Positions 61,589-64,000 of a stretch of DNA of 64,000 nucleotides are shown in pieces (position 1 is the stretch's first letter; every line of letters begins with the position of its first letter). A program made the translations under genes and the position numbers. Source of the stretch: JBFGFX01 sp965232455 (GTDB lineage: Bacteria; Pseudomonadota; Gammaproteobacteria; Steroidobacterales; Woeseiaceae); assembly GCA_965232455.1 (NCBI GenBank), contig OZ246981.1, forward strand, positions 4,588,001-4,652,000, in the 5' to 3' direction. The notes beneath the pieces are model-generated. The model ran no database searches. It was not told the DNA's origin and saw only the letters and a list, made by a program, of their open reading frames with translations.

Positions 61589-62385
61589 ACGGCAGCCGAC
61601 GCGGTCGGCTCGCAAATGCGCTCCAAGCTCAGACTCAAGGCCCTGATGGGAACCTGGACACGGCCGGGATACGTCGCCTCGAGTCGCACCCGATCCGCCG
61701 TCCTTAGCAGGGAAGGTCGGAACGCCCCGTTCGAGGTCGCCTCCAGCCAGCCGAACAGTTCGGAACGATTTTCGCAAAGGAGACTGAGGTCCAACCGGCG
61801 TAGCGCGAAGATCCGAAGCTTTCTGGCGCGAACGGCAGCGCGCCAATCGCTGTCACCAAGAAAGCTGTGTTCGGACGAGAATGCCGCGCCGCCCGGCATC
61901 AGTCGCATGAGATCGTCGAGCGCTTCGGTCGGTGCGCCCGCAAATTCTGCGACCAGCCGGCCGCCAGGTTTCAAAACCCGCTCCACTTCGTCCAACATAC
62001 CCGGTACGTCGCGGACCCAATGGATCACATAGTTCGAGTAGATGAGATCGACGGCCCGCGTAGGTATCAGATCCATTCTTTCTGCGGTCGCTCGATGATA
62101 TTCGACGTTTTCGCTCGTCTCCGGCAGCAGCGCCTTGGCCCTGTTCAAGCGGGCGGCATCCGGGTCGATCCCGTAGACTCGCCCGCGGGGTCCGACTCTG
62201 CGTGCCAGTTCCACAGTCAGTTCGCCGGTGCCGCAGCCGAGATCGAGTACCGTTTGGCCGGTGTCGGGCGCCGCCAGATCGAGCAGATTGAGACCGCGCG
62301 CGCGTTGCCACTGGGTGCGTTGCGCATAGGCTTTGGCCAGCTCGGGCGTACCAGGGTCCGAACCGCGTGCGATGCACCGGGTCAC
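61585..62385 (-). CDS. SAM-dependent methyltransferase
   Basis: The 266-residue enzyme has a class I methyltransferase core: VLDLGCGTGELT (SAM loop), YGIDPDAARL, and the YSNYVIHWVRD plus EVERVLKPGGRL segments. The start is GTG at 62385, with a poor RBS. It is the first gene of the minus-strand cluster, coupled to the VOC gene. The C-terminal 110 residues are helical and not assignable. It resembles trans-aconitate or small-molecule methyltransferases. Confidence 0.82.
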   Translation of the reverse strand: MTRCIARGSDPGTPELAKAYAQRTQWQRARGLNLLDLAAPDTGQTVLDLGCGTGELTVELARRVGPRGRVYGIDPDAARLNRAKALLPETSENVEYHRATAERMDLIPTRAVDLIYSNYVIHWVRDVPGMLDEVERVLKPGGRLVAEFAGAPTEALDDLMRLMPGGAAFSSEHSFLGDSDWRAAVRARKLRIFALRRLDLSLLCENRSELFGWLEATSNGAFRPSLLRTADRVRLEATYPGRVQVPIRALSLSLERICEPTASAAV

Positions 62386-63303
62386 GAGTGAACCCGTCGA
62401 CCGGCACTGCCTGCCGTCTTGTTCACATAGTTTGTAGCGGTATTCAACATGCCAGAAGCTCCTCTCCGCTGTTTGCAGTCGAATGAGACAATCTCATCGA
62501 GATACGTGATCGCCAGTTCTGCGTCAATCGCGTTAAAGTCCCGTTAATGCCGCCGTTAGTTTGGTTTAAGACGCTCGATTGGGCTGCCGGGCAGGGCGCA
62601 AAAAGCGAGCGCGGACGGCCGATGCCGACGTTCCTTAATCGAAAGTAAACGGAGCACGAACAGACCGTTACAAGCGTTGAGGTCCTGAGGTCCGGTGCCT
62701 AGCATTACCCGTGTCGCGCGTGCCCTGTCGAAGCGCGGTGTGCGGAAACGAGTTGGACGGCGTCGAGACTTGTCGCCGATCTTGCTCCGCCGAGACCCTA
62801 TTCAATTCCAGTTGTTGCGGTCCGGAGCGTCCGCGTCGATGGGTGCCGGAAGAACCGCGAACGGCGTAATCGTCATGCCGCGGATCTTTCCGTGACACAT
62901 TCCACGTCCTTGGGCGGGGCCGTAAATCGGCCCCCTTAGGCTCGGCCCCGCCCTCGGACTGGATTTTACGAGCGCCGTTTCGCTCGCCGTCAGCGCTATC
63001 CGAAACGTCGAGTTCGCCCGCTCGAGTCGCAACGCGGCGACGAACTATTTTGAAACAGGTTCCAGCAGACGGCGCATCGTTCGATGACAGGTGAGCCTGC
63101 GTAGTACCGGAAACGTCGTTGCAGCGCCGGAAATCCGGTCTATCTGATTGAATTCCAAAGATTCTTTGGACAGCCGGCTTTCGCCGGCAGGCCGGGAGCA
63201 ACGGCGATCAACCCCGGCCGCTCGAGTCCGCGCGTCGCCTGCGCTGAGTTCACCAGGTTTGGCACCCGTGTTTGCAGTTGCCCAGTGGAATTCGGTACTG
63301 ATA
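62386..63303. other. Gene-free, structured region downstream of promoter module C
   Basis: No convincing gene is found in these 918 bp; the longest frames on either strand lack motifs or starts. After promoter module C come several strong inverted repeats: a perfect 10-bp stem GGGCGGGGCC/GGCCCCGCCC (62912-62921 with 62944-62953), TCCAAAG-ATT-CTTTGGA (63154-63170), GCCGGC-TTTC-GCCGGC (63173-63188) and GGCCGGG/CCCGGCC just after. It could encode a structured RNA or a long leader of the kinase gene. Confidence 0.5.
62643..62706 (+). promoter_or_regulatory. Promoter module C, facing the structured region
   Basis: TAAACG starts at 62646, then a GAACAGACCGTTACAAG box, -35 TTGAGG (62677-62682), a 17-bp spacer and -10 TAGCAT (62700-62705). 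TAAACG to -35 is 31 bp as in A and B. The downstream gene on this strand is the kinase at 63304. Confidence 0.55.
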
Positions 63304-64000
63304 ATGTGCGCTTTAATGAACACATTTCGGGGTCGTCTGACGGTCGCGCTGGCCGGGTTTCTCATCTTCAGCGCGCTGGTCGTGGTTCTCTCCATCACGA
63401 GAGCGATGGAGCTGCGGTCGGCGGTCCGCGTCCAGGCGACCGCCCACGCGCAGATCCAAACCTATTTCGAGCTGCATACCAAGCTCCGCGAATTCTATTC
63501 GGAATACGGACGTGTCGTCGAAGACGCGGAAGCGGCGTCGACGATGGACTTTGGCGCGTATCGCCGCCAGATCGACGAGTTGTTGCTCTCCATTCAGGCG
63601 CAGATCGAACGCGGGAACATCGAGCTCGGCGGGTTCGACCAGACCGATCGCCCGGGCGGCGATAGCGGGACCTCGGAACGGGCGGGGCTCCTGTCGCTTT
63701 CGAGTGAGATCCAGTCCATGCTCGCCGGATCGGAGATCGCGGCAGCGCTGTTTCGGGCCGGCCGGCCGGCGGAAGGTCTCGAAGTGCTCAAGGAAGCCGT
63801 GGACGACGAGAGTGTCGGCCACAAGCTCGGCGCGATCATCGATGCGGCAGTGGATGCGGACAAGGCGCAGGCGCAGGAGATCGAGCGGGCGCTGCTCGCC
63901 AGGTTCGAGAACGTGATCGACCGGACAGTCGCCTTCGCCGGCGTGTTCGTCGTATTTGCGCTTGCGGTCACCCTATGGGTCTCCGGACCCTTTGCCCGCT
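63304..64000 (+). CDS. Membrane sensor kinase-like protein (partial, cut by window end)
   Basis: The frame is open from ATG 63304 (or 63316, in frame, both with weak RBS) to the last base, giving 232 residues. It has TM1 (FRGRLTVALAGFLIFSALVVVL), a periplasmic helical region of about 175 residues rich in charged coiled-coil-like heptads, and TM2 (VIDRTVAFAGVFVVFALAVTLWVS) near the window end. This is the front half of a typical histidine kinase or chemoreceptor-type sensor; the output domain is not in the window. It is distinct from the kinase at 35238-36605. Confidence 0.75.
   Translation, partial: MCALMNTFRGRLTVALAGFLIFSALVVVLSITRAMELRSAVRVQATAHAQIQTYFELHTKLREFYSEYGRVVEDAEAASTMDFGAYRRQIDELLLSIQAQIERGNIELGGFDQTDRPGGDSGTSERAGLLSLSSEIQSMLAGSEIAAALFRAGRPAEGLEVLKEAVDDESVGHKLGAIIDAAVDADKAQAQEIERALLARFENVIDRTVAFAGVFVVFALAVTLWVSGPFAR

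Noticed and set aside
62668..63201. Minus-strand 177-residue frame and a nested 76-residue frame (62802-63032)
   Set aside because: No ATG with RBS and a low-complexity, Arg-rich sequence in the long frame; the short one has reasonable composition but no recognisable domain.
1..64000. tRNA or rRNA genes, CRISPR arrays, insertion sequences or prophage genes
   Set aside because: Gaps between genes were read for cloverleaf-like ends, repeat-spacer patterns and transposase frames; none was seen.

Overview
The window looks like a chromosomal segment of a high-GC gammaproteobacterium with a peptide-scavenging lifestyle. Evidence: FecBCD-type ABC import, a MipA/OmpV protein with an OmpR-type two-component pair, Zur-like palindromes, five TonB-dependent receptor (TBDR)/barrel genes and many secreted peptidases. 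I infer a Woeseia-like or neighbouring environmental lineage; no rRNA or marker gene confirms this. No tRNA, rRNA, CRISPR array or insertion sequence was seen.

Region 1 (1-28.7 kb) is a peptide and imino-acid utilisation locus. It has exported peptidases of the S10, M1, M24B (Xaa-Pro), DUF885 and HExxH-lipoprotein types, two large Asp-box (sortilin-like) beta-propeller proteins, two exported amidohydrolases, an exported class V aminotransferase, a DadA-like FAD dehydrogenase, a DapA-family lyase, an aldehyde dehydrogenase, an NSS Na+ symporter and an enolase-superfamily epimerase resembling hydroxyproline-betaine epimerase. Together the last group can be read as a (hydroxy)proline-to-2-oxoglutarate route. 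Four related AT-rich near-palindromes sit in the three divergent promoter regions and suggest one regulon.

Region 2 (28.7-38.1 kb): a low-GC orphan gene with a HincII-like nuclease signature, then a minus-strand MacB/Lol-type export operon (LolA-like protein, two permeases, ATPase, outer-membrane protein), then a MipA/OmpV-response regulator-histidine kinase operon. The promoter, RBS and signal-peptide start of the mipA-like gene are duplicated in front of the export operon and fused in frame to its first gene. Both copies carry CTTACG-N5-CTTACG, a PmrA/QseB-type direct repeat.

Region 3 (38.1-49.2 kb): two paralogous TBDR loci flank a FecBCD-type ABC importer. Each locus has a conserved 71-nt element, a small His/Cys-rich exported protein, a predicted three-way-junction RNA at the RBS, and a TBDR. 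The importer ATPase ends in an evenly spaced four-cysteine motif. A DUF418 membrane protein and a class B acid phosphatase lipoprotein follow.

Region 4 (49.2-55 kb) is a zinc-starvation module: a frameshifted ZnuD-like receptor, zinc-independent GTP cyclohydrolase FolE2, Zur, and a MerC-like membrane protein, with two Zur-type palindromes, then a second DUF418 protein.

Region 5 (55-64 kb): a large TBDR, a small membrane protein, and a minus-strand biosynthesis-like cluster (methyltransferase, VOC protein, a 58-aa small protein, an AurF-type diiron oxygenase with all seven iron ligands, and a class I glutamine amidotransferase). Three copies of a shared promoter module with exactly conserved geometry lie at 55.1, 58.2 and 62.6 kb. 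The last precedes a structured, gene-free stretch and a sensor kinase cut by the window edge.
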